A program made the translations under genes and the position numbers. Shown here one piece after another: positions 43,561-53,114 of a stretch of DNA of 64,000 nt. The first letter of the stretch is position 1. Every line of letters begins with the position of its first letter. This DNA is from Phyllobacterium trifolii (GTDB lineage Bacteria; Pseudomonadota; Alphaproteobacteria; Rhizobiales; Rhizobiaceae), in NCBI RefSeq assembly GCF_014192095.1, contig NZ_JACHXN010000003.1:186001-250000 (forward strand), read 5' to 3'. Below the pieces are notes generated by a model that did not search any database, had not been told where the DNA came from, and saw only the letters and a list, made by a program, of their open reading frames with translations.

Positions 43561-44570
43561 CCCGACCGTTTGCGTAACAGCAGCGTCACCACGAAGAACG
43601 CCCCGACGGAACTGGTAACGATGCCGATTGGCAGTTCCTGCGGCGCGAGGAGAAGGCGTGCGGCAAGGTCGCTCAGGAGGATCAGCGTTGCGCCGAGCAG
43701 CGCGCAGGTGGGGATCAGGCCCGCATGAAGCTGTCCGGCAAAGCGCCGTGCGATATGTGGAATCATCAGACCGACAAAACCGATGACACCTGCGACTGAA
43801 ACGAAGATCGCCGTTGAAAATGCGCAGACGATGAAGACTGTATTGCGTGTACGGTTGACGCGGATGCCCAAGCTTTCCGCCGTATTTTCGCCGGCAAGAA
43901 ACGCATCGAGGTTGCGGTGGTTATAGAGCGCGTGGATGAGGATCGCCGTGAGGCCCAGCAACGCCAGCGGCAGGTTTTCCCAGCGTGCGAGGCCGAGCCC
44001 TCCAAGCGTCCAGAACAGGACGGAATGGGCGGCGCGCTGGTCACCGGAGAACACCATGTAGTTGGTGATCGCGGCAAACAGGAACGAGACGGCGAGACCC
44101 GCAAGGATCATGCGTTCCGGTCCCTGACCCTGTACGCGCCGAACCAGTAGCAGAACGATGATTGCAGCGAGCATGCCGCCGATGAAGGCAGCGATCGGCA
44201 GCGTCCAGATGCCGAAGCGGTCGCCGAAAATGCTGATCACCGAAACCGCACCGGCTGCGGCACCCGATGATAGCCCGAACAGGAAGGGGTCGGCGAGATC
44301 ATTGCGCGTTACCGTCTGCAACATCGCGCCGACAATGCCGAGCCCGGCGCCAACGCAGATGGCCAGTATGACGCGCGGCAAGCGCAGATCAACGACAATG
44401 CGTTCGATTGGTATCGTTGTGTTCAGATTGCTGAGACCAGCCGCATGGGCGAAGGCATTCAGCACATCGCTCAAGGGTATGACAGTCGAGCCGTAGGCGA
44501 TGGATAGCAGAGCGAGGGCGATGACCAGCATCACCCCTGCCACGAGCGAAATGCGTTGTCGGGCTTGCAC
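43557..44570 (-). CDS. FecCD/BtuC-type ABC permease of the cobalamin-riboswitch operon
   Basis: A 337-residue permease with about ten helices. Family blocks are LRLPRVILAICVGAGLGIVG, NDLADPFLFGLSSGAAAGA, and GVIGFVGLMIPHIARRF with LLGATLILLSDLAAR. It begins right after the substrate-binding protein gene (stop and start adjacent) and is the last gene of a three-gene operon read from 46324. The cobalamin riboswitch upstream points to vitamin B12 or a corrinoid as substrate. On protein sequence alone a siderophore or haem importer would be equally possible. Confidence 0.9.
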   Translation of the reverse strand: MQARQRISLVAGVMLVIALALLSIAYGSTVIPLSDVLNAFAHAAGLSNLNTTIPIERIVVDLRLPRVILAICVGAGLGIVGAMLQTVTRNDLADPFLFGLSSGAAAGAVSVISIFGDRFGIWTLPIAAFIGGMLAAIIVLLLVRRVQGQGPERMILAGLAVSFLFAAITNYMVFSGDQRAAHSVLFWTLGGLGLARWENLPLALLGLTAILIHALYNHRNLDAFLAGENTAESLGIRVNRTRNTVFIVCAFSTAIFVSVAGVIGFVGLMIPHIARRFAGQLHAGLIPTCALLGATLILLSDLAARLLLAPQELPIGIVTSSVGAFFVVTLLLRKRSG

Positions 44571-45521
44571 TCAGAAAGCTTCCGGATGCATGGCCTTGGC
44601 GATCTTGCCGATGGCTTCGATATTGGCCGGACCAGGCGTGAGCTCGGCATAGCGCAGTGCCACGAAACGCTCATTCTTCACCGCATCGGTTTCCTTCATT
44701 GCCGGATGCGCTTTGAGGAAGTCGAGCAGCTTTTGATAGCCTGCACCATCCTGATAGTCGAGCAGGATGAGGAATTGCGGGTTGCGTGCCGCGACAGTTT
44801 CCCATGATGTCGTGCCCCAACTTGTCTCCATGTCGGACATGATGTTGGTGCCGCCGGCTTCGCTGATGAGTGCAGTCGGCATCGCGAACTTGCCCGCAGT
44901 AAAGGGCTTGTCCTCGCCGGAATCATAAAGAAGAACACGGGTTTCGCCGCTGTTGCTGATTCTTTTTTTGATATCCGCAAGCTGTGTCTTCCAGCCGGCA
45001 ACCAGTGCCTCGGCCTGCTGTTCCTTGCCGAAAATCTTGCCGAGTTTTGTCATGTCGCCGTAGAGCAGGTCCATCGAGGCGGCGGGGCGATTCTTGTCAA
45101 GGTGCACGCAGCTCTCGGTCAAGACGAGAGTCTTGATGCCGTAGGGCGCAAGCGTATCCGGCGTCACGTCTCCGCCGGGTTTCATCCCATAGTACCAGCC
45201 GGCAAAGAAGAAATCGGGGTTGGCGGCGACGAGGTTTTCCACCGTCGGTTCCTTGGAAGCGAGTTCCGGAATTTGACCAAGCTCCTTCTTGAAGGCGTCA
45301 TCCACCTTGTACCAGCCTGTGATGCCGGTCACCCCGACCATCGACGATTGCAGGTCGAGTGCGAAGGCCATTTCACTCATGTTGAGATCCTGGATCACCG
45401 CTCGTTTTGGCGCGGCATCGAAAGTCAGCGGCTTGCCGCAACTTTCGACAGTAACGGGGAATGCCAACGCAGGCGTCGACAATATGGTCAGTGCGAGGGC
45501 AAGAATTGTCTTTTTCATCAA
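44571..45521 (-). CDS. Periplasmic substrate-binding protein (BtuF/FepB class)
   Basis: A 316-residue exported protein with a Sec signal (MMKKTILALALTILSTPALA). The two-lobed helical-backbone class III binding fold is seen as RAVIQDLNMSEMAFALDL, then VENLVAANPDFFFAGW and the C-terminal ERFVALRYAELTPGPANIEA. There are conserved Trp/Tyr residues in the cleft segments (GITGWYK, FAGWYYGM). It overlaps the ATPase gene by 4 nt. Cobalamin specificity is inferred from the riboswitch. Confidence 0.88.
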   Translation of the reverse strand: MMKKTILALALTILSTPALAFPVTVESCGKPLTFDAAPKRAVIQDLNMSEMAFALDLQSSMVGVTGITGWYKVDDAFKKELGQIPELASKEPTVENLVAANPDFFFAGWYYGMKPGGDVTPDTLAPYGIKTLVLTESCVHLDKNRPAASMDLLYGDMTKLGKIFGKEQQAEALVAGWKTQLADIKKRISNSGETRVLLYDSGEDKPFTAGKFAMPTALISEAGGTNIMSDMETSWGTTSWETVAARNPQFLILLDYQDGAGYQKLLDFLKAHPAMKETDAVKNERFVALRYAELTPGPANIEAIGKIAKAMHPEAF

Positions 45522-46324
45522 ATGCTCCGTGCGTGGGGATGGACTGATGGCGATGGTTCTGGCGTCTCGAACACCATGAGGTCGCGGTTCTGCGATGGAT
45601 GGCGCAAGCGCAAAACGTCTAGATTGAAGACGTCGCCGACAACCCGAGGCGTCAGCGTTTCATCGGGGGTGCCGGTGGCAACTACAAGGGCGTTGTGCAT
45701 GACCGCGACATGCGTGGCAAAGGGCGCGACCAAAGGCAGATCGTGCAAGACCGCGATCGTCGTCACATCAAGTCCGGCGACCAGTGACAGCAACTCGCTG
45801 CGCGCCCTGGGGTCGAGATGGTTGGTTGGTTCATCAAGGAATAGCACAGCCGGTTGTTGGGCAATGGCCCGCGCCAACTGTACGCGCTGACGCTCGCCGC
45901 CCGACAGCGATCCGATGGCGCGTCGCGAAAACTGCGCGATCTTCGCGCGATGCAATGCTTCGGCCACGATCTCGCGTTCCCGTACCTTGGTAAAGGTGCC
46001 AACATGCGGAATACGGCCGAGAGAGACATAGTCTTCGACGGAAAGCTGGAGCTCCGGCGTGTCGGTCTGGCCGACAAAGGCAAACTGCCGGGCACGTTCA
46101 AGCGGTGTCAAATGGCTGACGCTTTTGCTACGGAGTGTGATATCGCCGAAAGTCGGCTGGAGAAGACCTGCCAGCATGCGTAACAAGGTCGACTTGCCGG
46201 CACCGTTCGGTCCGATGATCGCCAGGCGTGCACCGCATTCGATCGTCAAGGATGCCTTGTCGACCAGGGTCTCGCCGGCGATGCGATAAGTCACGGTGTC
46301 GGCGTTGAGCACAATATGGCTCAT
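45518..46324 (-). CDS. ABC transporter ATP-binding protein (BtuD/FecE type)
   Basis: A 268-residue ATPase energising the importer. Walker A is GPNGAGKST, signature LSGGERQRVQLARAIAQQ, and Walker B VLFLDEPTNHLD. ATG 46324 is preceded by GGAGAACTCCGCTT, with GGAG 10 nt upstream; the longer start at 46357 lacks support. It is the first gene of the operon, about 290 nt downstream of a cobalamin riboswitch, and a Zur-like palindrome lies 59 nt upstream of the start. Confidence 0.92.
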   Translation of the reverse strand: MSHIVLNADTVTYRIAGETLVDKASLTIECGARLAIIGPNGAGKSTLLRMLAGLLQPTFGDITLRSKSVSHLTPLERARQFAFVGQTDTPELQLSVEDYVSLGRIPHVGTFTKVREREIVAEALHRAKIAQFSRRAIGSLSGGERQRVQLARAIAQQPAVLFLDEPTNHLDPRARSELLSLVAGLDVTTIAVLHDLPLVAPFATHVAVMHNALVVATGTPDETLTPRVVGDVFNLDVLRLRHPSQNRDLMVFETPEPSPSVHPHARSI

Positions 46325-46382
46325 AAGCGGAGTTCTCCGGATGCTGAAACGCCGCAAAAGCAGCAGCGCACAGCACCTCCAT

Positions 46383-46405
46383 TACGTAACGTTATAACGT
46401 ATGTA
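46383..46405. promoter_or_regulatory. Palindromic operator, Zur-like
   Basis: TACGTAACGTTATAACGTATGTA is symmetric about the perfect 12-bp core ACGTTATAACGT. The GTTATAAC centre resembles zinc-uptake-regulator (Zur) boxes of alphaproteobacteria. It lies between the riboswitch and the ATPase gene. The regulator identity is a guess. Confidence 0.35.
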
Positions 46406-46614
46406 AAGAGGAGCAGTGCGCTGAAGGCAAGAACTGGCCTGACGCGAGAGAAAATCTTTGGGGTATTCATTCCCGTCCATCTGTTAGGGAACGGGATGAG
46501 GGAACGGACAATGCAGCGCCGCCATCAGGCACAGACCCGCGAAGGGGACCGTTGCGGCGGGAAACATCGCATCGCTCCCGGCACACCCCGTCCGGTTCGA
46601 ATTTCAGTATTGAT

Positions 46615-46800
46615 GGCAGGTCTCCTGGCTCGCGGGTCTCAGCTTTGCCTTGCCTTCCCGATCATTCGACCAGTGGCATCTTCAGGCATCGCTCACCGCT
46701 TACAGTTGCGGGGGCAGCCACGGTCTCGGTCCCTTTTGGGTACGCCTCACCGTGTTCCCTTTTCATCTCCGGCGTTGTCTTGCCGGAGAAACCATCGGTG
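46615..46800 (-). promoter_or_regulatory. Cobalamin riboswitch
   Basis: On the minus strand the leader contains the conserved blocks in order: GGGAACACGGTGAGGC, the long P3-P6 core with GCTGCCCCCGCAACTGTAAG, GCCACTGG, GGGAAGGC, and the closing B12 box AGCCAGGAGACCTGCC (46615-46630). This is the RF00174-type adenosylcobalamin sensor. It should repress the downstream ABC importer when cobalamin is plentiful. About 290 nt separate it from the first start codon, and the expression platform is not obvious. Confidence 0.93.
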
Positions 46801-46841
46801 ACGATCATTAGTGGAAAAAGCACCCAAAGCAATCCGTTTAA

Positions 46842-46855
46842 TAGTCTGCAGACTA
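46842..46855. promoter_or_regulatory. 14-bp perfect palindrome upstream of the riboswitch
   Basis: TAGTCTGCAGACTA lies about 42 nt upstream of the riboswitch 5' end and about 20 nt from the convergent promoter of element copy 1. It could be an operator for either transcript. No regulator is assigned. Confidence 0.4.
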
Positions 46856-46873
46856 ATCAAGTGCGGATAACGC

Positions 46874-46901
46874 TTGGAAAAATGAAAGGAAATGCTATGT
46901 T
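46874..46901 (+). promoter_or_regulatory. Convergent promoter-like sequence facing the micropeptide gene, copy 1
   Basis: TTGGAA - 16 nt - TATGTT, 12 nt before the hairpin at 46914. It has the same hexamers, spacing and placement as in the other two copies of the element. Confidence 0.5.
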
Positions 46902-46913
46902 TTGTCTTGGAGT

Positions 46914-47190
46914 GAGAGGCAAGCTTTCGCCTGCCCCTCTTTTCCTAGTTTACTGAAATAAGACCCGGAGAGTCAGTGTCCAGCTGCTCCGGGTCTTCTT
47001 CAATTCCAGGGTGATACGCAGTGGTAGAAACCACATAGCGTCACCCCTGTCTTGCGAGCAAGGCTCTTGCCCTAGTCGGAGAGGCCTATCGTCTCCGATA
47101 CACCGGCTGGCACGGTGTTTTCTGCTTCACTCACAAAACTCGACGAAGGTGACTGTGATCTGTCCTGGCGGCAACGAATGCAGGGTTGCA
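46914..47190 (-). ncRNA. Structured RNA element with embedded micropeptide, copy 1
   Basis: Peptide orientation: a 21-nt dyad box identical to copy 3 (47170-47190), then stems ACACCG/CGGTGT, TCGGAGA/TCTCCGA (loop with GATAGGCC), GGGCAAG/CTTGCTC, GTGGT/ACCAC, AAGACCCGGAG/CTCCGGGTCTT, and a 3' hairpin with a GAAA tetraloop (46914-46939). The distance from dyad box to ATG is 133 nt, against 136 nt in copy 3. The element lies between the cobalamin riboswitch promoter and the transglutaminase gene, transcribed away from the latter. Confidence 0.7.
46950..47036 (-). CDS. Conserved micropeptide MWFLPLRITL..., 28 residues
   Basis: ATG with GGGGTGA 4 nt upstream. The peptide begins MWFLPLRITLELKKTRSSWT and ends LRVLFQ before TAA. 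It aligns without gaps to the peptides at 33794 and 37021 over 25 residues. Being under 30 codons it would be missed by ordinary gene finding. No stronger coding frame overlaps it. Confidence 0.48.
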   Translation of the reverse strand: MWFLPLRITLELKKTRSSWTLTLRVLFQ

Positions 47191-47347
47191 TTCGTCAGGT
47201 CGCAACGGCGTTCCAAGTTGTGTGGCCAAGCCCGTTTATGCGGCAAACTTTTTCCGTGCTAAAATAATTGGCAGGGACATTTAACAAAGTCGTGGAGTAG
47301 GCTACGGTTCTTCGGGACAAGCATTTCAGAAAAAAATTTGAGGCGAC

Positions 47348-50300
47348 ATGGCAATTCACGCAGCAGTCTATCACCTGACCCACTATAAATATGACCGCCC
47401 GATCATGCTCGGGCCGCAAGTGATCCGCCTGCAACCTGCGCCTCATTCCCGGACCAAAGTTCTCAGCCATTCGTTGAAGGTCAGTCCGGCCAATCATTTC
47501 GTCAATCTGCAGCAGGACCCCTACGGCAATTTCCTGGCGCGCTTCGTTTTCCCGGAGCCGGTGACGGAACTCAAGATCGAAGTCGATCTCATCGCCGACA
47601 TGACGGTCTACAATCCATTCGACTTTTTCGTAGAACCCGTCGCCGAGACTTGGCCCTTCGCTTACCCTGACGACATAAAAGATGACCTTTCGATCTATCT
47701 GAAACCGGACCCGATCGGTCCGCTGCTCTCGAATTTTCTTGCGACTGTCGATCGCACGCCGACAAACACCGTGAATTTCGTCGTGGATCTCAATGCGCGT
47801 ATCCAGCGCGAAGTTGGCTATGTCATTCGAATGGAAACCGGCGTGCAGGAGCCGGAAGTGACGCTGGACGTGCGTACAGGCTCTTGCCGTGATTCGAGCT
47901 GGTTACTGGTACAGGCGTTACGCCATCTTGGTCTCGCGGCGCGGTTTGTTTCCGGTTATCTGATCCAGTTGAAGCCCGATCTTGTTTCGCTGGACGGGCC
48001 CACCGGCACGAGCCAGGATTTCACCGATCTCCATGCCTGGTGCGAGGTCTATCTGCCGGGTGCAGGTTGGATCGGTCTAGACCCGACGTCCGGTCTGTTG
48101 ACTGGCGAGAGCCACGTGCCCCTTGCTGCCACACCGCATTATCGCAATGCGGCGCCGATCTCGGGGATGGCGGAACCCGCGAATGTCGAATTCGGCTTCG
48201 ATATGCGTGTTACACGCGTCTCCGAACACCCGCGCATCACCAAGCCATTCTCCGATGAATCCTGGACAGCGCTGGATGCACTCGGTGACAAGGTCGACGC
48301 GTTCCTCAAAGAGCGCGACGTGCGCCTGACGATGGGCGGCGAGCCGACATTCGTATCGATCGACGATTTCGAATCTGGCGAGTGGAATACCGATGCTGTC
48401 GGCCCAACCAAACGCGAAAAGGCCGACAAACTCATACGCCGCCTGCGCGAGCGCTTCGCTCCGGGCGGGTTCCTGCATTACGGGCAGGGGAAGTGGTATC
48501 CCGGCGAAAGCCTTCCACGCTGGACGTTCTCCCTCTACTGGCGCAAGGACGGCAAGCCGATCTGGGTCAATCCGGATCTGATCGCAGCCGAGAACAGCGT
48601 GGCAAAGATCAAACCGGACGATGCGGGCAAGCTTCTGACCGGCATGGCCGAGGTACTCGGCGTCGAGAACGAGATGGTCACGCCTGCCTACGAAGACCCG
48701 GCCGAATGGATCGTCAAGGAAGGCAATCTGCCTGCCAACGTTGATCCTTCCAATTCCAAGCTCAAGGATCCGGAAGAGCGCAGTCGCATGGCCCGCGTCT
48801 TCGAGCGCGGTTTGACGGAACCGACAGGCTTTGTTCTCCCCGTGCAGCGCTGGAACAGCCAGGCTGCCGCAGGGCCGCGCTGGCGTAGCGAGAAATGGAC
48901 AACGCGCCGTGGCAAGCTTTTTCTGGTGCCGGGCGATTCGCCTGTTGGCTATCGCCTGCCGCTCGGTTCCTTGCCGCATGTTCCCCCATCTGAATATCCG
49001 TTTATCGTGCCCGTCGACCCATCTGTCGAACGCGGCCCGCTGCAGGATCCGGCTGCTCAGCCTGGACTTGCTGCACGAGACGCGCCGCAGACTGTGGCCT
49101 CGTTCACTGCGGCCGAGGGCACGCAGCAGGAGCGTGTCGAACAGGAGCTAGGTGAAATCGGTGGCGCTGTGCGCACAGCCATTTCGGTTGAACCGCGCAA
49201 TGGCCGATTAAGCGTTTTCATGCCGCCGGTGGAGGCGCTGGAAGACTATCTCGAACTTGTTGGCGCGGCGGAAGCTGCGGCGGCAAGGTTGGGGGTGCCG
49301 GTCCATATCGAAGGTTACGGCCCGCCGCAGGATCCTCGAATCAATGTCATTCGCGTTGCGCCAGATCCCGGTGTCATCGAGGTGAATATTCACCCGGCGT
49401 CGAACTGGCGCGAATGCGTCGAGATAACGACGGCGATCTATGAAGAGGCGCGGCAGACTCGGCTTGGCGCCGACAAATTCATGATCGACGGCCGCCATAC
49501 CGGTACCGGCGGCGGCAATCACGTGGTGGTCGGCGGCGAAACGCCGAACAACAGTCCGTTCTTGCGCCGCCCAGATCTGCTGAAGAGCCTGGTCTTGCAC
49601 TGGCAGCGCCATCCTTCGCTGTCCTATCTGTTCTCGGGGATGTTCATCGGGCCGACCAGCCAGGCGCCGCGATTCGATGAAGCGCGCCACGACAGCCTCT
49701 ACGAACTCGAGATCGCCATGGCGCAGGTGCCGCTACCCGGCAAGGGCACGCCGCCGCTGCCTTGGCTCGTCGACCGCCTGTTCCGCAATCTGCTGGTCGA
49801 TGTGACGGGCAATACGCATCGCTCGGAAATATGCATCGACAAGCTGTTTTCTCCGGATGGTCCGACCGGAAGGCTGGGTTTGGTCGAGTTTCGTGGATTC
49901 GAGATGCCGCCCAATGCCCGTATGAGCCTCGCGCAGCAATTGCTGGTGCGAGCATTGATCGCGCGGTTCTGGAACACGCCTATCGAGGGGAGTTTTGTGC
50001 GCTGGGGCACCACGCTGCATGACCGTTTCATGCTGCCGGCCTTCGTCTGGCAGGACTTTCTGGATGTTTTGGCCGATCTGCGCCAGAACGGCTTTGATTT
50101 CCGCCCGGAATGGTTCGAGGCGCAGCTCGAATTCCGCTTCCCATTCTGCGGCGAAATCGAGAACGAAGGCGTCAAGCTTGAACTGCGCCAGGCGCTGGAG
50201 CCTTGGCACGTCATGGGAGAGCAGGGCGCGATTGGCGGTACGGTGCGTTTCGTCGATAGCTCTGTCGAGCGGCTTCAGGTCAAGGTCGAAGGCTTCAATC

Positions 50301-50683
50301 CTGCCCGCCACAGCGTCGCATGCAATGGTCGCGAAGTGCCGCTGAAAATGACCGACGTGCAAGGCACCGCCGTCGCCGGTGTCCGTTACAAGGCATGGCA
50401 GCCGCGATCCGGCCTCCACCCGATGATCCCGGTCAATACGCCGCTGGTGTTCGACCTCTACGATCAATGGTCAGGACGTGCCGTCGGCGGTTGCGTCTAT
50501 CATGTCGCACATCCGGGCGGCCGCAGCTATGATACGTTTCCGGTGAATTCAAACGAGGCGGAAGCACGCAGGCTTACCCGGTTTGAGGCGCGTGGGCACA
50601 CGGCCGGAGCATATGAGCTCAGAAAGGAACAGCCTGCGCCCGAGTTTCCAATGACGCTTGATCTGCGAAGGCCGCGGGTATGA
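47348..50683 (+). CDS. Large transglutaminase-like protein with DUF2126 domain
   Basis: An 1111-residue cytoplasmic protein. The N-terminal transglutaminase-like cysteine-protease fold has an SSF-type beta domain ([20 protein letters not shown]), then catalytic Cys in [19 protein letters not shown] (about 179), His in [12 protein letters not shown] and Asp in GLDPTSGL. The remaining ~750 residues are DUF2126, with [13 protein letters not shown] and [17 protein letters not shown]. It is the first of three adjacent genes known from comparative genomics to form a predicted peptide-bond-forming and peptide-cleaving system. The biochemical role is unproven. Confidence 0.9.
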   Translation: MAIHAAVYHLTHYKYDRPIMLGPQVIRLQPAPHSRTKVLSHSLKVSPANHFVNLQQDPYGNFLARFVFPEPVTELKIEVDLIADMTVYNPFDFFVEPVAETWPFAYPDDIKDDLSIYLKPDPIGPLLSNFLATVDRTPTNTVNFVVDLNARIQREVGYVIRMETGVQEPEVTLDVRTGSCRDSSWLLVQALRHLGLAARFVSGYLIQLKPDLVSLDGPTGTSQDFTDLHAWCEVYLPGAGWIGLDPTSGLLTGESHVPLAATPHYRNAAPISGMAEPANVEFGFDMRVTRVSEHPRITKPFSDESWTALDALGDKVDAFLKERDVRLTMGGEPTFVSIDDFESGEWNTDAVGPTKREKADKLIRRLRERFAPGGFLHYGQGKWYPGESLPRWTFSLYWRKDGKPIWVNPDLIAAENSVAKIKPDDAGKLLTGMAEVLGVENEMVTPAYEDPAEWIVKEGNLPANVDPSNSKLKDPEERSRMARVFERGLTEPTGFVLPVQRWNSQAAAGPRWRSEKWTTRRGKLFLVPGDSPVGYRLPLGSLPHVPPSEYPFIVPVDPSVERGPLQDPAAQPGLAARDAPQTVASFTAAEGTQQERVEQELGEIGGAVRTAISVEPRNGRLSVFMPPVEALEDYLELVGAAEAAAARLGVPVHIEGYGPPQDPRINVIRVAPDPGVIEVNIHPASNWRECVEITTAIYEEARQTRLGADKFMIDGRHTGTGGGNHVVVGGETPNNSPFLRRPDLLKSLVLHWQRHPSLSYLFSGMFIGPTSQAPRFDEARHDSLYELEIAMAQVPLPGKGTPPLPWLVDRLFRNLLVDVTGNTHRSEICIDKLFSPDGPTGRLGLVEFRGFEMPPNARMSLAQQLLVRALIARFWNTPIEGSFVRWGTTLHDRFMLPAFVWQDFLDVLADLRQNGFDFRPEWFEAQLEFRFPFCGEIENEGVKLELRQALEPWHVMGEQGAIGGTVRFVDSSVERLQVKVEGFNPARHSVACNGREVPLKMTDVQGTAVAGVRYKAWQPRSGLHPMIPVNTPLVFDLYDQWSGRAVGGCVYHVAHPGGRSYDTFPVNSNEAEARRLTRFEARGHTAGAYELRKEQPAPEFPMTLDLRRPRV

Positions 50684-50705
50684 ACACAGGTACCGAAAAG
50701 CGACA

Positions 50706-53102
50706 ATGTCACAAGTGAACAAAGCCAAGTCGCTTCCTGGCCTGCTTGCAAGCTATAAGCCCCTGCCTGATGTAGCAGACGAGATGATCGATCCATCGGG
50801 CGCGGTGCGGCCGGGCTGGGAAACGCTGCTCCATACGCTCGACCAGATTGGTCCTGAAAAGCTCGCGACACGTTTTGCCCGCGCCAACCAGTACTTGCTC
50901 GATGCCGGTGTGTTTTACCGCGTCTACGATGAGAACGGCACGCAGGAACGCGAGTGGCCGCTGGCGCATATACCGATTCTGATCAATGAGGCAGACTGGC
51001 AGTCGATCACCGCCGGTCTCACACAGCGAGCCGACCTCCTGGAGGAGATCGTCGCGGATATCTATGGCGAGACAAAACTGATCCGCGATGGAATATTGCC
51101 GCCTGATCTGATTGCGTCCAATCCGGAATTCCTGCATCCGCTGGCAGGCGTAAAACCGGCGAGCGGCCATTTCCTGCATTTCTGCGCATTCGAACTTGGG
51201 CGTGCGCCTGATGGCCGGTGGTGGGTACTAGGTGATCGCACGCAGGCAGCTTCCGGCGCCGGTTTCGCGCTCGAAAACAGGGTGGCGACGACACGCGCAC
51301 TTTCGGATATTTCCGGCGCCATGAACGTGCACCGTCTGGCGGGGTTCTTCAAGGATTTCCGCGATTCGCTGCAAAGCCTCGTCACTGATCCGCAGGGGCG
51401 TGCCGCGATCCTGACACCTGGACCCAACAACGAGACCTATTTCGAACATGCGTATATTGCCCGGTATCTCGGCTTCATGCTTCTGGAAGGCGATGACCTG
51501 ACGGTCAGCAAGGGCAGGGTGATGGTGCGCACGGTCTCCGGTCTCAAGCCTATCGATGTTTTATGGCGGCGCATGGATGCGGCTTATATGGACCCGCTCG
51601 AGCTTAAAACAGACTCGTGGATCGGCACGCCCGGCATTGTCGGCGCACTCCGTCAGCAATCGGTCTCGCTGGTCAACGCGCTCGGCTCGGGGATACTCGA
51701 AACGCGTGCGCTGCTAGCGTTTCTGCCGGCAATTTCCAAAGCGTTGCATAATCGCGATCTCGCGCTCCCAAGCATCGCCACCTGGTGGTGCGGGCAGGAA
51801 AAGGAACGCAAGCATGTCATGGACCGGCTCGACCAGATGATGGTTGGCCCGGCACTTTCGACGCGCCTTCCTTTCGAGGATGTGGACGCGACAATGCTTG
51901 GCTCATCGCTTGATGCCGATGCGAAGGCTGCTCTTCTCGCCCGGCTGGAGAAGGACGGGCGCGGACTGGTCGGCCAGGAAAAAGTCAAGCTTTCGACTAC
52001 GCCAGTCTATGTCAATGGCAAGCTGGAACCGCGGCCATTCGTGCTGCGCGTTTTTGCGGCACGCCACAAGGATGGCTGGAGTTTCATGCCAGGGGGCTTT
52101 GCCCGGGTTGGACGTACGATGGACACGGCGGCGATTGCCATGCAGCGGGGTGGGCAGGCTGCCGATGTCTGGATCACAAGCAGTGGATCCGTTCCCAAGG
52201 ATACATTGCTGCCGCGCGAGGATGACACATTCAGGCGTAACGTGCCGGGCACATTGCCTAGCCGCGCTGCCGAAAATCTGATGTGGATGGGGCGCTATAT
52301 AGAACGCGCTGAAGGGACAGCGCGGATCCTGCGCGCCTGCCACGCACGCTATGCCGAAGCGGCCAACATGGAAATTCCGCTTCTAGTGGAAATGCGCGCC
52401 TACCTGAAGCCGCTTGGCGTCAATCTCGATACGGCGATTCCAAAGGGACTACAGCGCTCCATTGACGGCGCCATGCTCAGCGCAGGCCGCGTCCGCGACC
52501 GCTTCTCACCCGATGGCTGGCTGGCATTGCGCGACCTGTCGAAAACGATTCACCGTTTTAACGATGCGGTTTCGCCGGGCGATGACGCCACGCGTGCCAT
52601 GACGATTATCCTGCGCAAGCTCGCCGGGTTCTCCGGCCTCGTGCATGAAAACATGTATCGTTTCACCGGATGGCGCTTCCTCGAAATCGGCCGCCGCCTG
52701 GAGCGTGGCATCCAGATGACGCGCATTCTGGCGACGCTGTCGCGGGATGATGCGGCCGAGGGTGCGCTGGAAATGCTGCTCGAGATAGGCGACAGTGTCA
52801 TGACCCATCGGCGCCAGTACAGCGTCTATTCAGGCCGTCTCAGCGTGCTTGACCTCCTGGGACTCGATCCACTCAATCCGCGCTCGATCATCTTCCAGCT
52901 CGACGCGCTTAAGACGGAGTTTGGTCTGCTGCCGGCGCGCGATACGGGCACCCATATGCCTTTATTTTCCAAGGAAGTGCTGCGTCTGCATACGGAGCTT
53001 GCGATTATGGAGGCAAACGACCTAACACCTGAGAAGCTCGAGACAATAGAATTCGAATTGGGCAATCTTTCCAATATGATCTCTGATACATATTTTGCGT
53101 GA
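50706..53102 (+). CDS. Circularly permuted ATP-grasp fused to alpha-E domain
   Basis: A 798-residue fusion. Residues about 1-490 are the circularly permuted ATP-grasp ligase (DUF404/DUF407: RADLLEEIVADIYGE, then LGDRTQAASGAGFALENR, LTPGPNNETYFEHAYIAR). From about 520 comes the alpha-helical alpha-E domain (DUF403: ENLMWMGRYIERAEGTARIL, RRLERGIQMTRIL). ATG 50706 is used; the upstream frame overlaps the previous gene. In many bacteria these two domains are separate proteins. Predicted to ligate amino acids or peptides. It starts 22 nt after the transglutaminase gene. Confidence 0.92.
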   Translation: MSQVNKAKSLPGLLASYKPLPDVADEMIDPSGAVRPGWETLLHTLDQIGPEKLATRFARANQYLLDAGVFYRVYDENGTQEREWPLAHIPILINEADWQSITAGLTQRADLLEEIVADIYGETKLIRDGILPPDLIASNPEFLHPLAGVKPASGHFLHFCAFELGRAPDGRWWVLGDRTQAASGAGFALENRVATTRALSDISGAMNVHRLAGFFKDFRDSLQSLVTDPQGRAAILTPGPNNETYFEHAYIARYLGFMLLEGDDLTVSKGRVMVRTVSGLKPIDVLWRRMDAAYMDPLELKTDSWIGTPGIVGALRQQSVSLVNALGSGILETRALLAFLPAISKALHNRDLALPSIATWWCGQEKERKHVMDRLDQMMVGPALSTRLPFEDVDATMLGSSLDADAKAALLARLEKDGRGLVGQEKVKLSTTPVYVNGKLEPRPFVLRVFAARHKDGWSFMPGGFARVGRTMDTAAIAMQRGGQAADVWITSSGSVPKDTLLPREDDTFRRNVPGTLPSRAAENLMWMGRYIERAEGTARILRACHARYAEAANMEIPLLVEMRAYLKPLGVNLDTAIPKGLQRSIDGAMLSAGRVRDRFSPDGWLALRDLSKTIHRFNDAVSPGDDATRAMTIILRKLAGFSGLVHENMYRFTGWRFLEIGRRLERGIQMTRILATLSRDDAAEGALEMLLEIGDSVMTHRRQYSVYSGRLSVLDLLGLDPLNPRSIIFQLDALKTEFGLLPARDTGTHMPLFSKEVLRLHTELAIMEANDLTPEKLETIEFELGNLSNMISDTYFA

Positions 53103-53114
53103 AGGCTTGTAAGT

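Noticed and set aside
33637-47190. Reading the three-copy element as an RNA transcribed from the TTGGAA/TATRTT promoters (strand opposite the peptide)
   Set aside because: On that strand many stem positions are A.C mismatches; on the peptide strand the same positions are G.U wobbles, and the 3' hairpin loops become GAAA or UUCG tetraloops. The folded RNA is therefore more likely the peptide strand, and the other promoter an antisense one.
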